From NCBI GenBank assembly GCA_964058845.1, contig CAXKVR010000934.1, forward strand, positions 1 through 40,218: a DNA stretch of 40,218 bases, read 5' to 3'. The notes beneath the pieces are model-generated. The model had not been told where the DNA came from, did no database searches, and worked only from the letters and a program-made list of their open reading frames with translations. Positions 1 to 11,683 of this stretch are shown here, piece after piece; position 1 is the stretch's first letter, and every line of letters begins with the position of its first letter. A program made the translations under genes and the position numbers. Source of the DNA: Carex sylvatica. Its lineage: Eukaryota > Streptophyta > Magnoliopsida > Poales > Cyperaceae.

Positions 1-1380
1 AAACACTTTCAATTGTAGTGTTGTATTAGAGTTGTAAATGCCATATTTTCATGCTATACAGAGACATTAGTAGAATTCTCCGAACACCATCAATTGGAGT
101 GTTGTATTAGGGCTATAAATGCCCTATTATCTTGCCATCTGGAGACATTACTAGAGTCCTCCAAACACCACCAATTGTTGTGTTGTATTAGGGTTGTAAA
201 TGTCTTATTATCTTGCCTTCTGCTATCACTACTGGAGTACTCCAAACACATTCAACTGGAGTGTTGTATTAGGGTTGTAAACGCCCTATTATCTTGTCAT
301 ATAAAGACACGACTAGAGTGCTCCAAATACATTCACTCAGAGTGTTGTATTGGGGTTGTAAATGCACTTTTATCAAGCTATATAGAGTCACTACTAGAGT
401 GCTCCGAACACCGTCAATTGAAGTGTTGTATTGGGGTTGTAAATGCCCCATTATCTTGCCATTTAGAGACACTACTAGTGTGCTCCAAACACCTTCAATT
501 GTAATGTTTTATTCGGGTCACAACTACCCTCTTCTATGGCCATCTAGAGACACAACTAGAGTGCCATAAACACCATCAATTGGAGTGTTATATTAGGGTT
601 TTGAATGCCCTGTTATCTTGCTATATGGACCCACTACTAGAGTGCTTCAAACACCATCAACTAGAGTGGTGTATTAGGGTTGTAAATGCCCTGTTGCCAC
701 TACTAGGGTGCTCCGTACACTTTCAATTGGAGTGTTATATTAGGGTTTTAAATGCCCTATTATCTTCCCATCTGGAGACACTACTAGTGTGCTACAAACA
801 CCTTCACTTATTGTGTTGTATTAGGGTTGTAAATACCGTATTATCTTGCTATATAGAATCACTACTGGTATGCTCCAAGCACCTTCAATTGGGGTGTTGT
901 ATTCGGGTTGTAAATGTCCTATTTTCTTACTATATAGAGGCATTACTAGAGTGCCCCAAATACCATGAATTGAAGTGTTGTATTAGTGTTGTAAATGCCA
1001 TATTATCTTGCTATCTTGAGACACTACTAGAGTGCTCGAAACACCTTCAATTCGAGTGTTGTAATTGGGTTGTAAATGCCCTATTATCTTTCCAACTGAA
1101 GACACTACTAGAGCACTACAAACACCTTCACTTCTTGTGTTGTATTAGGGTTGTAAAGGCACTATTATCTTGTTGTAGAGTCACTACTTGAGTTCTCCGA
1201 ATACCATAAATTGGAGTGTTGTCTTAGTGTTGTCTTAGTTTTGTAAAAACCCTATTATCTTATTATCATTATGCACTACTTGAGTTCTTTAAACACCTTT
1301 AATTGGAGTGTTGTATTACGGTTGTAAATGCCGTATTATCTAGCTATTTGGAGACACTATTAGAGTGCTCCGAACACCTT
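1..1380. repeat. Higher-order satellite unit, copy 1
   Basis: This run of monomers matches 1763-3020 in order, sharing private variants: the monomer with AGTAGAATTCTCCGAACACC, the ACCACCAATTGTTGTGTTG monomer, the short CCACTACTAGGGTGCTCCGT monomer and the GTGTTGTCTTAGTGTTG monomer. The offset is 1762 bp at the start and about 1640 bp at the end, so copy 2 has lost about 120 bp. Confidence 0.85.
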
Positions 1381-1762
1381 CAATTGGAGTGTAAATGCCC
1401 TATTATCTTACCATTTGGAGATACTACTGGAGTGCTCCGAACACCTTCAATTGGAGTGTTGTATTAGGGCTGTAAATGCCCAATTATCTTGCTATTTGGA
1501 GACACTACTAGAGTGCTACAAACACCTTCAATTAGAGTGTTGTATTAGGGTTGTAAATGCCGTATTATCTTGCTACATAGAGTCACTACTAGAGTGCTCC
1601 AAACACCATCAATTGAAGTATTTTATTAGTGTTGTAAATGCTCTATTATCTTGCCATCTGAAAATATTACTAGAGTGCCCCAAACACCTTCAATTGGAGT
1701 GTTGTATTATTGTTGCAAATGCCCCATTATCATGCTATATAGAGTCACTATTCGAGTGCTCC

Positions 1763-3020
1763 AAACACTTTCAATTGTAGTGTTGTATTAGAGTTGTAAA
1801 TTCCATATTTTCAAGCTATATAGAGACATTAGTAGAATTCTCCGAACACCATCAATTGGAGTGTTGTATTAGAGCTATAAATGCCCTATTATCTTGCCAT
1901 CTGGAGACACTACTAGAGTGCTTCAAACACCACCAATTGTTGTGTTGTATTATGGTTGTAAATGCCTTATTATCTTGCCTTCTGCTCTCACTACTGGAGT
2001 ACTCCAAACACATTCAATTGGAGTGTTGTATTAGGGTTGTAAACGCCCTATTATCTTGCCATACACGACTAGAGTGCTCCAAATACATTCAATCAGAGTG
2101 TTGTCTTGGGGTTGTAAATGCACTATTATCAATCTATATAGAGGCATTACTAGAGTGCTCCAAACACCGTCATTTGAAAGTGTTGTATTAGGGTTGTAAA
2201 TGCCCCCATTATCTTGCCATTTGGAGACACTACTAGTGTGCTCCAAACACCTTCAATTGGAATGTTCTATTAGGGTTACAACTACCGTCTTCTATGGCCA
2301 TCTAGAGACACAACTAGAGTGCTATAAACACCATCAATTGGAGTGGTGTGTTAGGGTTGTAAATGCCCTGTTATCTTGCCACTACTAGGGTGCTCCGTAC
2401 ACCTTCAATTGGAGTGTTATATTAGGACTGTAAATGCCCTATTATCTTGCTATCTGGAGGCACTACTAGAGTGCTACAAACACCTTCATTTATTGTGTTG
2501 TATAAGGGTTGTAAATACCGTATTATCTTGTTATATAGACACCTTCAAATGGGTATGTTGTAAACGTCCTATTTTCTTACTATATAGAGGCATTACTAGA
2601 GTGCCCCAAATACCATCAATTGAAGTGTTGTATTAGTGTTGTAAATGCCCAATTATCTTGCTATCTGGAGACACTACTAGAGTGCTTGAAACACCTCCAA
2701 TTGGAGTGTTGTATTTGGGTTGTAAATGCCCTATTATCTTTCCAACTGAAGACACTACTAGAGTAGTACAAACACCTTCATTTATTGTGTTGTATTAAGG
2801 GTTGTAAAGGCCCTATTATCTTGCTATAGAGTCACTACTCGAGTGCTCCAAATACCAAAAATTAGAGTGTTGTCTTAGTGTTGTAAAAACCCTATTATCT
2901 TGTTATCTTGATGCACTACTTGAGTGCTCCAAACACCTTTAATTGGAGTGTTGTATTAGAGTTGTAAATGCCATATTATCTAGCTATTTGGAGACACTAT
3001 TAGGGTGCTCCAAATACCTT
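1763..3020. repeat. Higher-order satellite unit, copy 2
   Basis: Second copy of the block at 1-1380, with the same ordered set of variant monomers. It differs by scattered substitutions and about 120 bp of net deletion, including one monomer near 2340-2400. Segmental duplication of many monomers at once is the simplest explanation. Confidence 0.85.
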
Positions 3021-5156
3021 CAATCAGATAGTTGTATTGGGGTTGTAAATGCACTATTATCAAGCTATATAGGGTAACTACTAGAGTGCTCCAAACACCT
3101 TCAATTGGAGTGTTGTATTAGGGTTGTAAATGCTTTATTATCTTGGCATCTGAAGATATTACTAGAGTGATCCAAACACCTTCAATTGGAGTGTTGTATT
3201 ACTGTTGCAAATGCCCTATTATCTTGCTATATGAAGTCACTACTAGTGTGCTCCAAACACCTTCAATTATAATATTTTATTTGAGTTACAACTACCCTTT
3301 TCTAAGGCCATCTTGAGACACAACTAGAGAGCTATAAACACCATCAATTGGAGTGTTGTATTAGGGTTGTGAATGCCCTATTATCTTGCTATATAGACAC
3401 ATTACTAGAGTGCTCCAAACACCATCAATTGGAGTGTTGTATTTGGATTTAATTGCCTTATTATCTTGGTATATGGAGTACTACTAGAGTGCTCCAAACA
3501 CCTTCAATTGGATTGTTGTATTTGAGTTGTAAACGCCCTACTCTCTTACTATATAGAGACACGACTAGGGTGCTACAATCACCTTCAATTGGAGTGTTTA
3601 GTTAGGTTGTAAATGTCCTATTATCTTTCTATTTGGAGACACTATTAGTGTGCTCGAAACACCTTCAATTGAAATGTTTTAGTAGGGTTACAACTCCCCT
3701 CTTCTCAGGCCATCTAGGGACACAACTAGAGTGATGTAAACAACATCAATTGGAGTGTTGTACTAGGATTGTGAATGCCCTATTATCTTGCTATATCAAC
3801 ACACTACTAGTGTGCTCCAAACACCATCAATTGGAGTGTTGTATTAGGGTTGTATATTCCCTCTTATCTTGCCATCTATAGACACTACTAAAGTGCTCCA
3901 AACACCTTCAATTGGAGTGTTATATTAGGGTAGTAAATGCCCTGCAAATGTGTTATTATCTTGTCGTCCGGAGATACTACTAGAGTGCTCCAATTGAAGG
4001 TATCTGGAGACATTACTAGAGTGCTCCCAACACCATTAGTTGGAGTGTTGTATTAGGGTTGTAAATGCCCTATTATCTTGTTATCTGTAGACACTATTAG
4101 ACTGCTCCAAACACCTTGAATTGGAATATTTTATGGGGGTTACAATACCCTCTTCTCAGGCCAACTAGATACACAATTAGAGTGCTATAAAGACCATCAA
4201 TTGGAGTGTTGTGTTAGAGTTGTAAATACCTTATTATCTTGCCATTTGGAGACACCACTATAGTGCTCCTAACACCTTCAATTGGATTGTTTTATTACGG
4301 TTACAACTACCCTCTTCTCCGGCCATCTAGAGACACAACTAGAGTTCTCTAAACACCATCAATTGGAGTGTTGTATTAGGGTTGTAAATGCCCTATTATC
4401 TTGTCATATAGAGACACTACTTGAGTGTTGCAACCACCTTCAATTGGAGTGTGGTTTAGAGTTGTGAATACCCTATTATCTTGCTATATAGACACAATAC
4501 TAGAGTGCTCCAAACACCATCAATTGGATAGTTGTATTAGGGTTGTGAATATCCTATTATCTTTCTATATAGAGAAACTACTAGAGTGCTCCAAACACCA
4601 TCAATTGGAGTATTGTATTAGGGTTGTAAATGCTCTATGATCTTGCCACCTGGAGACACTACTAGAGTTCTCCACACACCTTCAATTGGAATGTTTTATT
4701 AGGGTTACAATTACCCTTTTTTCAGGCCATTTAGAAACAAAACTAGAGTGCTCCAAACATCTTCAATTGGAGTATTGTATTTAGAGTTATGCTCTCGGGT
4801 AGGGACCGGGCGGGCCGGGTATACCTGGGGTCGGGCACGGGTACGGGTCAGGTACGGGTATCACGGGTATACGGGTACCACGGGCCGGGTATCACCGGTG
4901 TTTTTTTTAAAACCCGCGCTGTGCCCCTCTTATACCCGTGGCCGTGGTACCCTTGACGGGTAGGGCGGTCAGGGTAGGGGTCGGTCCGGTTCGATTTTTT
5001 TTTCTGTGTTTTTTTCTGTTATTTTTTTACAGTGTTGTACGAATATCCTTAAGTGTTTATAATTCAACTTTTAAAATCAGAATAGTTCAATATCAAATAG
5101 TGTATATAAATAAATAAAATTTGTAACTTATATATAAAAATTATTCATGCGAAAAT

Positions 5157-5305
5157 TTGTATATTTATTCAGCTAAGTAGAAATGTATTTATTTATTTCT
5201 TTACACGAGTTATTTTATTTTATTTTTAAATTCTCATTCTGATTATATAGTTTTATAATTTATTTATATCTACAAATTTTTAGTTTACGTTTTAAATTGA
5301 TAATA
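5157..5305. repeat. Direct repeat, copy 1, inside the hAT-like insertion
   Basis: About 150 bp, from TATTTATTCAGCTAAGTAGA to TTTAAATTGATAATATATG, recurs in the same orientation at 6029-6180 with few differences. This is an internal duplication of the AT-rich core. Confidence 0.85.
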
Positions 5306-5522
5306 TATGTAACATATTTATTTAACCTTTTCAAAATAATTCTAACATACAATTAAAAAATTAAAAAAAAGAAATTAAAAAAATAGAATTTAAAAAACAA
5401 AAATTACTTCACATATTCACAAAAATAATTCTAACACATTTTTTTAACCTATTAAAAATAATTTCGAATTTCAAAAATAAAATCTAACCTATTCAAAACA
5501 AATCTAACTACTTCACAAAAAT

Positions 5523-5690
5523 AATTACTAATTATTTTAAAACAATGTTGCTTAAATCAATTAGTTTAAATATAAATCAAAATTACTAATTATTTTAAAA
5601 CAATGTTGCTTAAATCAATTACTTTAAATATAAATCAAAATTACTAATTATTTTAAAACAATGTTATTTAAATCAATTAGTTTAAAAGTT
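5523..5690. repeat. 58-bp direct repeat, three copies
   Basis: Units start near 5523, 5581 and 5639. Each begins AATTACTAATTATTTTAAAA and continues CAATGTTGCTTAAATCAATT. The third copy is cut off after TTAGTTTAAAAG. Confidence 0.9.
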
Positions 5691-5699
5691 GTTCTGAAC

Positions 5700-5865
5700 C
5701 GTTAGATGCTTATAAGTCGATCTGAACCGTATACGTATATGTATATATAATATAGAGGTTGGCTACTCTACTTACATAAGCATATGAAGATACATGCTTA
5801 TAAGTCATTTTTTTGTTTTCAAAATCCAAAAAGTCGATTTGAACCGTTAGATGTGATCTCAACCG
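5700..5865. mobile_element. Fragment of the window's common MITE family
   Basis: Contains AAAATCCAAAAAGTCGATTT then GAACCGTTAGATGTGATCTC, the same arm sequence as the MITEs at 36721-37120 and 37165-37584. GATCTGAACCGT also occurs at about 5717-5728. The centre of the MITE is absent, so this is a remnant nested in the hAT-like insertion. Confidence 0.65.
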
Positions 5866-5914
5866 CAAATGCCGCCGCATGCGCTGCATCATGCGTCGCA
5901 TGGGCTAATGCGGG

Positions 5915-5975
5915 GGGCATTTTTAAAATTATATTTTTTTTAGGGTATTAATAAAAATGGTCGTTTTCTTAGATA
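5915..5975. mobile_element. Solo end of a Mutator-like element
   Basis: The segment ending GGGTATTAATAAAAATGGTCG matches the right terminus of the Mutator-like element at 12881-16288 (GGGGTATTAATAAAAATGGCCG), including the T-rich stretch before it. I see no matching left terminus nearby. This looks like a broken end left from an older insertion. Confidence 0.5.
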
Positions 5976-6028
5976 TACATATATACACACATGTGCAGTC
6001 ATAGGAACTTTATTTTATTTCTTTACAT

Positions 6029-6180
6029 GTATATTTATTCGGCTAAGTACAAATGTATTTATTTATTTCTTTACACGAGTCATTTTATTTTATTTTCAAA
6101 TTCTCATTCTAATTATATCGTTTCATAATTTATTTATATCTCGAAATTTTTAGTTTACAATTTAAATTGATAATATATTT
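6029..6180. repeat. Direct repeat, copy 2, inside the hAT-like insertion
   Basis: Second copy of the 5157-5305 segment, starting TATTTATTCGGCTAAGTACA. Confidence 0.85.
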
Positions 6181-6294
6181 TCTAAAAGTTCATTTTAAAT
6201 TGATAATACATTTTCTAAACGTTCATTTATTTTTAATAGGTTAAATAAAATATAAATCAAAAATATAATTAAATCAGAAACTTTAAAATAATAA

Positions 6295-6560
6295 ATTAAA
6301 AAACAGAATTAAAAAAATAGAAATTAAAAAACAAAATTTAAAAAACAAAATTTAAATAACAGAATTTAAAAAACAGAATTTAAAAAACAGAATTTAAAAA
6401 ACAGAATTTAAAAAACAGAATTAAAAAAACAGAATTTAAAAAACAGAATTAAAAAAACAGAAATTAAAAAACAGAATTAAAAAACAGAATAAAAAAAATA
6501 GAATTTAAAAAACAAAAATAAAAAAACAGAAATTAAAAAACAGAATAAAAAAAGGGGGGG
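6295..6560. repeat. A-rich short tandem repeat
   Basis: Irregular repetition of AAACAGAATTTAAA (about 14 bp), with variants of 13-16 bp. It is followed by a G8 run at about 6554-6561. It lies just inside the right GC-rich subterminal zone of the hAT-like insertion. Confidence 0.85.
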
Positions 6561-6830
6561 GAAATTTGAAAATTTTGAAATTTAAAAAAAAAAAGGGTAC
6601 GACCACAGGTATACGGGCACGGGCACGGGTACACGGGTTCACGGGCACTAGGGTATACGGGTACGGGTAATCCGATCTGGGTATGGTCGGGTTTTTTCCC
6701 GAAAGGGCGTACCCTACCCGTTTTATGCTCGTAACAGTGTACCCGTTTACCCGACCTATACTCGGGCTCAGGCACGGGTACTCCGGGTAGTGGGCACGGG
6801 CAGCCCAGGTCAGGTTTTTGCAGCCCACTA

Positions 6831-8565
6831 ATTGTATTAGAGTTGTAAATGACCTATTATCTTGCCATCTCGAAACACTACTAGAGTGCTACAAACACCT
6901 TCATTTAGAGTCTTGTATTAGGGTTTTAAATGCCCTATTATCTCGCTATATAGAGTCACGACTCGAGTGCTCCAACACTTTCAAGTGGAGTGTTGTATTA
7001 GGGTTGTAAATGCCCTATTTTCTTGCTATATAGAGGCACTACTAGAGTGCTCCAAACACCTTCAATTGGAGTGTTGTATTAGGGTTGTAAATGCCCTATT
7101 ATCTTGCCATCTGGAGACACTACTAGAGTGCTACAAACACCTTCAAGTAGAGTGTTGTATTAGGGTTGTAAATGCCATATTATCTTGCAATATAGTCTCT
7201 ACTCGAGTGCTCCAAACACCTTCAATTGGAGTGTTGTATTAGGGTTGTAAATGCCCTATTATCTTACCATATAAAGACACGACTAGAGTGCTCCAAACAC
7301 CTTTAATTGGAGTATTGTATTGGGGTTATAAATGCCCTATTATCTTGCTATATAGAGTTACTACTAGAGTGCTCTAAACACCTTCAATTGGAGTGTTGTA
7401 TTAGGATTGTAAATGCTCTATTATCTTGCCATCTGAAGACATTACTAGAGTGCCTCAAACACCTTCAATTGGAGTGTTGTATTAGGGTGGTAAATGCCAT
7501 ATTATCTTGTACACTATTAGAGTGTTACAAACACCATCAATTGGAGTGTGGTATTAGGGTTGTGAAAACCCTATTATCTTGTTATATAGACACACTACTA
7601 GAGTGCTCCAAACACCATCCATTCGAGTGTTGTATTAGGATTGTAAATACCATATTATCTTGCCATATTGAGACACTACTAGAGTGCTTCAAACACCTTC
7701 AATTGGAGTGTTGTATTAGAGTTGAAAATGCCATATTATCTTGCCATCTAGAAACACTACTAGAGTTCTCCAAACACTTTCAATTGGAATATTTTATTAG
7801 GGTTACAACTACCCTCTTCTCAGGCTATCTAGAGACACAACTAGAGTGCTATAAATACCATCAATTGGAGTGTTGTATTAGGGTTGTAAATGCCATATTA
7901 TCTTGTCATCTGGAGACACTACTCGAGTACTCCAAACACATTCAATTGGAGTGTTGTATTAGAGTTGTGAATACTCTATTATCTTGTCATCTTGTCACAC
8001 TACTAGAGTGTCCAAACACCTTCAATTGGAGTGTTGTATTAGGGTTGTAAATGCCCTATTATCTTGCCATCTGGAGACACTACTAGAGTGCTCCAAACAC
8101 CTTCCATCAAAATATTTTATTAGAGTTACTACTACCCTCTTTTCAGGACATCTAGAGACACTACCTGATTGCTCCAAACACCATCAATTGGAGTACTGTA
8201 TTAGGGTTGTAAATGCCCTATTATCTTGCCATTTGGAGACACTACTAGAGTGCCCAAACACTTTCAATTGGAATATTTTATTAGGGTTACAACTACCCTC
8301 TTCTCAGGCCATCTAGAGACACAACTAGAGTGCTCAAAACACCTTCAATTGGAGTGCTGTATTAGGGTTGTAAATGCCCTATTATCTTGTCATCTGGAGA
8401 CACTACTAGAGTGCTCGAATTGAAGGTGTCTGGAGACATTACTAGAGTGCTCGCAACACCTTCAATTGGAGTGTTATGTTAGGATTGTAAATGCCTTATT
8501 ATCTTGCTATTTGGAGGCACTATTAGAGTGCTCCAAACACCATCAATTAAAATGTTGTATTAGGG
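6831..8565. repeat. 81-bp satellite array, right block
   Basis: Continuation of the same satellite after the insertion, about 21 monomers. The longest in-phase open stretch is 7307-8050 on the plus strand, nine units. Divergent monomers carrying TTTTATTAGGGTTACAACTA and CCCTCTTCTCAGGCCATCTA occur near 7790, 8110 and 8275. The array ends near 8565, where ATTAGGGCTTCATCTACTAC passes straight into the 21-bp array. Confidence 0.95.
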
Positions 8566-8569
8566 CTTC

Positions 8570-11150
8570 ATCTACTACTCGTAGTATTTAATCTTTTTGT
8601 AGTTGTCTTTCATCTTTTATTTGTTGTGTTTCATCTTGTACTGGTTATTTTTCATGTCGTTCAAGTTGTTTTTTTGACCTTTTCTCGTTGTCTTCCATAT
8701 TATACTAGTACTAGTTGTCTTTCTTGTTCAACTGATTGTCTTTCATTTACTACTGTTTGTATTTCATGTTATTATTGTTCTATTTGATCTTATTGTAGTT
8801 GTCTTTCGTCTTGCACTGGTTGTGTTTCTTGTTCTGCTGGTTGTTTTTCATCTTGTACTAGTTGTGTTTCATGTTCTACTAGTTGTTTTTCATCTACTAC
8901 TAGTTGTATGTCATTTTTTTTCTAGTTGTATTTTATCTTCTTCTAGTTACTTTTCATTTTCTTCTAGTTACGTTTCATCTTCTTCTAGTTACATTTCATC
9001 TTCTACTAGTCGTATTTCATCTTCTTCTGGTTGTCTTATATCATGTTATGTTTGTCTTTCATGTTCTACTAATTATTTTTCATTTTCTTCAAGTTATTTT
9101 TCATCTTCTTCTTATTGTCTTTAATCTTGTACTGGTTGTTTTTCATATTCTAGTAGTTGTCATTCTTGTTTTTCTCGTTGTCTTTCATCTACTACTGGTT
9201 GATGTTCTTCTTATTGTATTTCATCTTCTTCAAGTTATTTTTCATGTTGTACAGGTTCTCTTATCTTTTTTTTTAGTTTTTTTTTTTATGTCCTACTAAT
9301 TGTCCTTCATCTTCTTGTAGTTCTCTTTCATTTTGAATTGGTTATCTTTAATCTATAACTGGTTGTCTTTCATTTTCTCCTTGTCTTTCATCTTATTCTA
9401 GTTGTATTTCACATACTTGTTGTACTTGTGTTTCATATTTTACTGGTTATTTTTTATCTACTACAGGTTGTATGTCACCTTTTCTAGTTGTATTTCATAT
9501 TCGTCTAATTATCTTTCATCTTGTTCTAGTTGTGTTTCATGTTCTACTGATTGTCTTTCATATTTTTCAAGTTGTTTATCATCTTCTTGTGTCTTTCATA
9601 TTGTACTACATGTCTTTCATATTCTACTGGTTGTCTTACATCTATTACTAGTTGTATTTAATCTCCTTCTAGTTGTATTTTAATCTTCTACTAGTTGTAT
9701 TTCATCTTCTACTTGATATTTTTCATCTTGTACTGAATGCTTTTCTTTTTCTAGTAGTTGTCTTTCATGTTATACTGGTTATCTTTCATCTATTACTCGT
9801 TGTATTTCATCTTTTTCTAGTTGTATTTATATTCTTGTGGTTGTCTTTAATCTTGTACTTATTTTGTTTCATATTTCATCTTATATTGGTTGTGTTTCAT
9901 GTTCTTTTGATTGTCTTTCATCTACTATCTTTCATGTCCTTCTAGTTATTTTTCATCTTTTTCTCGTTGTCATCCATCCTGTACTGGTTGTCTTTCATGT
10001 TTTACTGGTTGTGTATCATCTTATTGTAGTTGTATTTCATCTTCTTGTGGTTGTCTTTCATTTTGTACTAGATATGCTTCATCTGGTACTATTTTTCTTT
10101 CATGTTCTACTAGCTGTCTTTCATCTTGTACTAGTTGTGTTTTATGTTATACTGGTTTTCTTTCACCTACTATCAGTTGCCTTTCATTTTGAATTAGTTG
10201 TCTTTTATTTATAACTGACTGTCTTTCATATTCTATTGATTATCTTTCATTTTGTTCTTGTTGTCTTCGATCTTCTACTTGTGATTTTTCATATCCTACT
10301 GGTTGTCTTTCATCTACTACTGTTTGTATTTCATCTTTTTTAGTTGTATTTTATCTTTTTTTTATTGTCTTTCATCTTCTTCAAGTTGTTTATCATATTA
10401 TTGTCCACGTCTTTTATCTTGTACTAGTTGTTTTTCATGTTTTTCTCATTGTCTTTCATCTTGTATTGGTTGTCTTTTAATGTTCTACTGGTTGTCTTTC
10501 ATCTACTACTAGTTGTCTTTCATCTTGTTTTGGTTGTCTTTTACTGATTGTTTTCAATCTTCTTCTATTTGCTTTTCATATTTTTCTCATTGTCTTTAAT
10601 CTTGTATTGATTGTCTTTCATGTTCTACTAGTTGTCTTTCATGTTCTTCTGTTTGTCTTTCTTTAATCTTGTATTGATTTTCTTTCATATTCTACTAGAT
10701 GTTTTTTTCATCTTCTTCAAGTGGTTTTTTATCTTCTACTAGTTATTTTTTATGTTCTATTGGTTGTGTTTCATCTTCTTCTAGTTATTTTTCACTTCTG
10801 GTTGTTTTTTTATCTTATACCGTCTTTCATGTTCTACTTATTGTCTTTCATATTCTCTTAGTTCTCTTTTATCTTGTACTGATTGTCTTTCATATTCTAC
10901 TTATTGTCTTTCATATTCTCTTAGTTGTCTTTTATGTTCTATTAATTGTCTTTCACTTTTTTCTAGTTGTCTTTCACCTCTTTCTAGCTGTGTTTCATAT
11001 TTTTCTAGTTGTCTTTCATATTTTACTAATTATTTTTGTCTTCTTCTAGTTGTTTTTCAACTAACATTGTTTGTTTTTCATCAATTACTAGTTGTATTTT
11101 ATCTTTTTTTACTTGTCTTTCGTCTTGTGTTGTCTTTCATATTCTACTAG
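8570..11150. repeat. 21-bp minisatellite array
   Basis: A degenerate 21-bp unit close to TAGTTGTCTTTCATCTTGTAC is repeated over about 2.6 kb, roughly 120 units by length. Variable sites are mostly GTC/GTA/GTT, CTT/GTT/TTT and TAC/TTC. The plus strand is T-rich and purine-poor. Twenty-one bases are seven codons, so the translation is a hydrophobic heptad (LLVVFHL in one frame, Ser/Cys-rich in another). Stops and frame changes every 60-130 codons argue against a gene. The array ends at ATATTCTACTAGTAGAC. Confidence 0.93.
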
Positions 11151-11683
11151 TAGACAAAAAATAGTTAAAAATTTATAAGGCCATATATTCACTCCTTCTA
11201 AGTGCCATTAATGAAAAATTAGGTTAATATCGTCAACATAATAATATTTTTGGGGATGATCGAATATGTTGATAGCTAGAATTATAATAATAAAGTAAAT
11301 AATAACAAAGAACTAGCATTTAGTCTAGTAAAAAAAACACCTGGCCTTTATTGTGAGAAATAACGTGTTCGAAATTCAAATAAGAAAAAATTTATATTGT
11401 TATTGAAAAAATATAAAGTTTGAAAACTTAACCTATATCTTTCTTTGAAAAAAATGAATGACAACATGAACGATGTCATTCCAGCGGTTTGCACATGGAG
11501 GTTATTCATCAACAACCAGGCGACATTTTCTTGTTTACTCAAGAACTACGTACATTGATCTTTTTATATTTTATATACGCCTATAAATCTATAATACAAG
11601 CCTGCTCCACATAAAAATCTATGCTATCGCAATTAACTTCTATCAGGTCGGAGACTGAATAACAACAATTTTTGTTGTCATTA
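11151..11683. other. Spacer with no recognised feature
   Basis: AT-rich single-copy-like sequence. The open frame at 11348-11542 on the minus strand resembles no family I know and has no supporting context. Confidence 0.5.

Larger units (their letters stand above)
1..4781. repeat. 81-bp satellite array, left block
   Basis: Tandem monomers of 81 bp fill the block, about 59 by length. Landmarks in each unit are CACCTTCAATTGGAGTG, TTGTATTAGGGTTGTAAATG, CCCTATTATCTTGCCATCTG and GACACTACTAGAGTGCTCC. Because 81 is 27 codons, the plus strand shows a 27-residue periodic translation containing CCIRVVNALLSC and LLECSKHLQL, open for up to about 200 residues. Many monomers carry frame-breaking indels or stops, so I treat it as non-coding satellite. 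Divergence between neighbours is moderate. The array runs off the left edge of the window. Confidence 0.95.
4782..6830. mobile_element. hAT-like insertion splitting the satellite array
   Basis: The satellite stops near 4781-4788 and resumes in the same phase at 6831. ATTGTATT occurs on both sides (4774-4781 and 6831-6838) and fits the 8-bp target duplication of hAT elements. The shared flank can be extended to about 14 bp because the satellite reads on, so the exact ends are uncertain. Subterminal zones (4790-4985 and 6595-6825) are packed with CGGGTA and CGGGCACGGGTA motifs in both orientations, typical of hAT subterminal repeats. Candidate ends are TAGAGTTATGCTC on the left and the complement of GCAGCCCACTA on the right; they match only weakly. 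The interior is AT-rich, with internal repeats and older fragments. No transposase is visible, so this is a non-autonomous copy. Confidence 0.6.

Noticed and set aside
1..4781. CRISPR-like repeat-spacer array
   Set aside because: Monomers are contiguous and vary throughout; there are no unique spacers of constant size, and the context is a plant nuclear genome.
5157..6180. LTR pair of a small retrotransposon (the direct repeats of about 150 bp)
   Set aside because: No TG...CA ends, primer site or polypurine tract; better explained as an internal duplication.
7307..8050. 247-codon open frame as a Cys/Leu-rich repeat protein gene
   Set aside because: It is the 81-bp satellite read in phase; neighbouring monomers have stops and indels, and there is no promoter or start context.
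1..8565. Centromeric satellite
   Set aside because: Nothing in the sequence alone shows a centromere; no CENP-B-like motif was seen and the array is short in this window.
8822..11049. Series of hydrophobic open frames resembling membrane proteins
   Set aside because: They are in-phase reading of the 21-bp T-rich array; overlapping frames are equally open and none is continuous.
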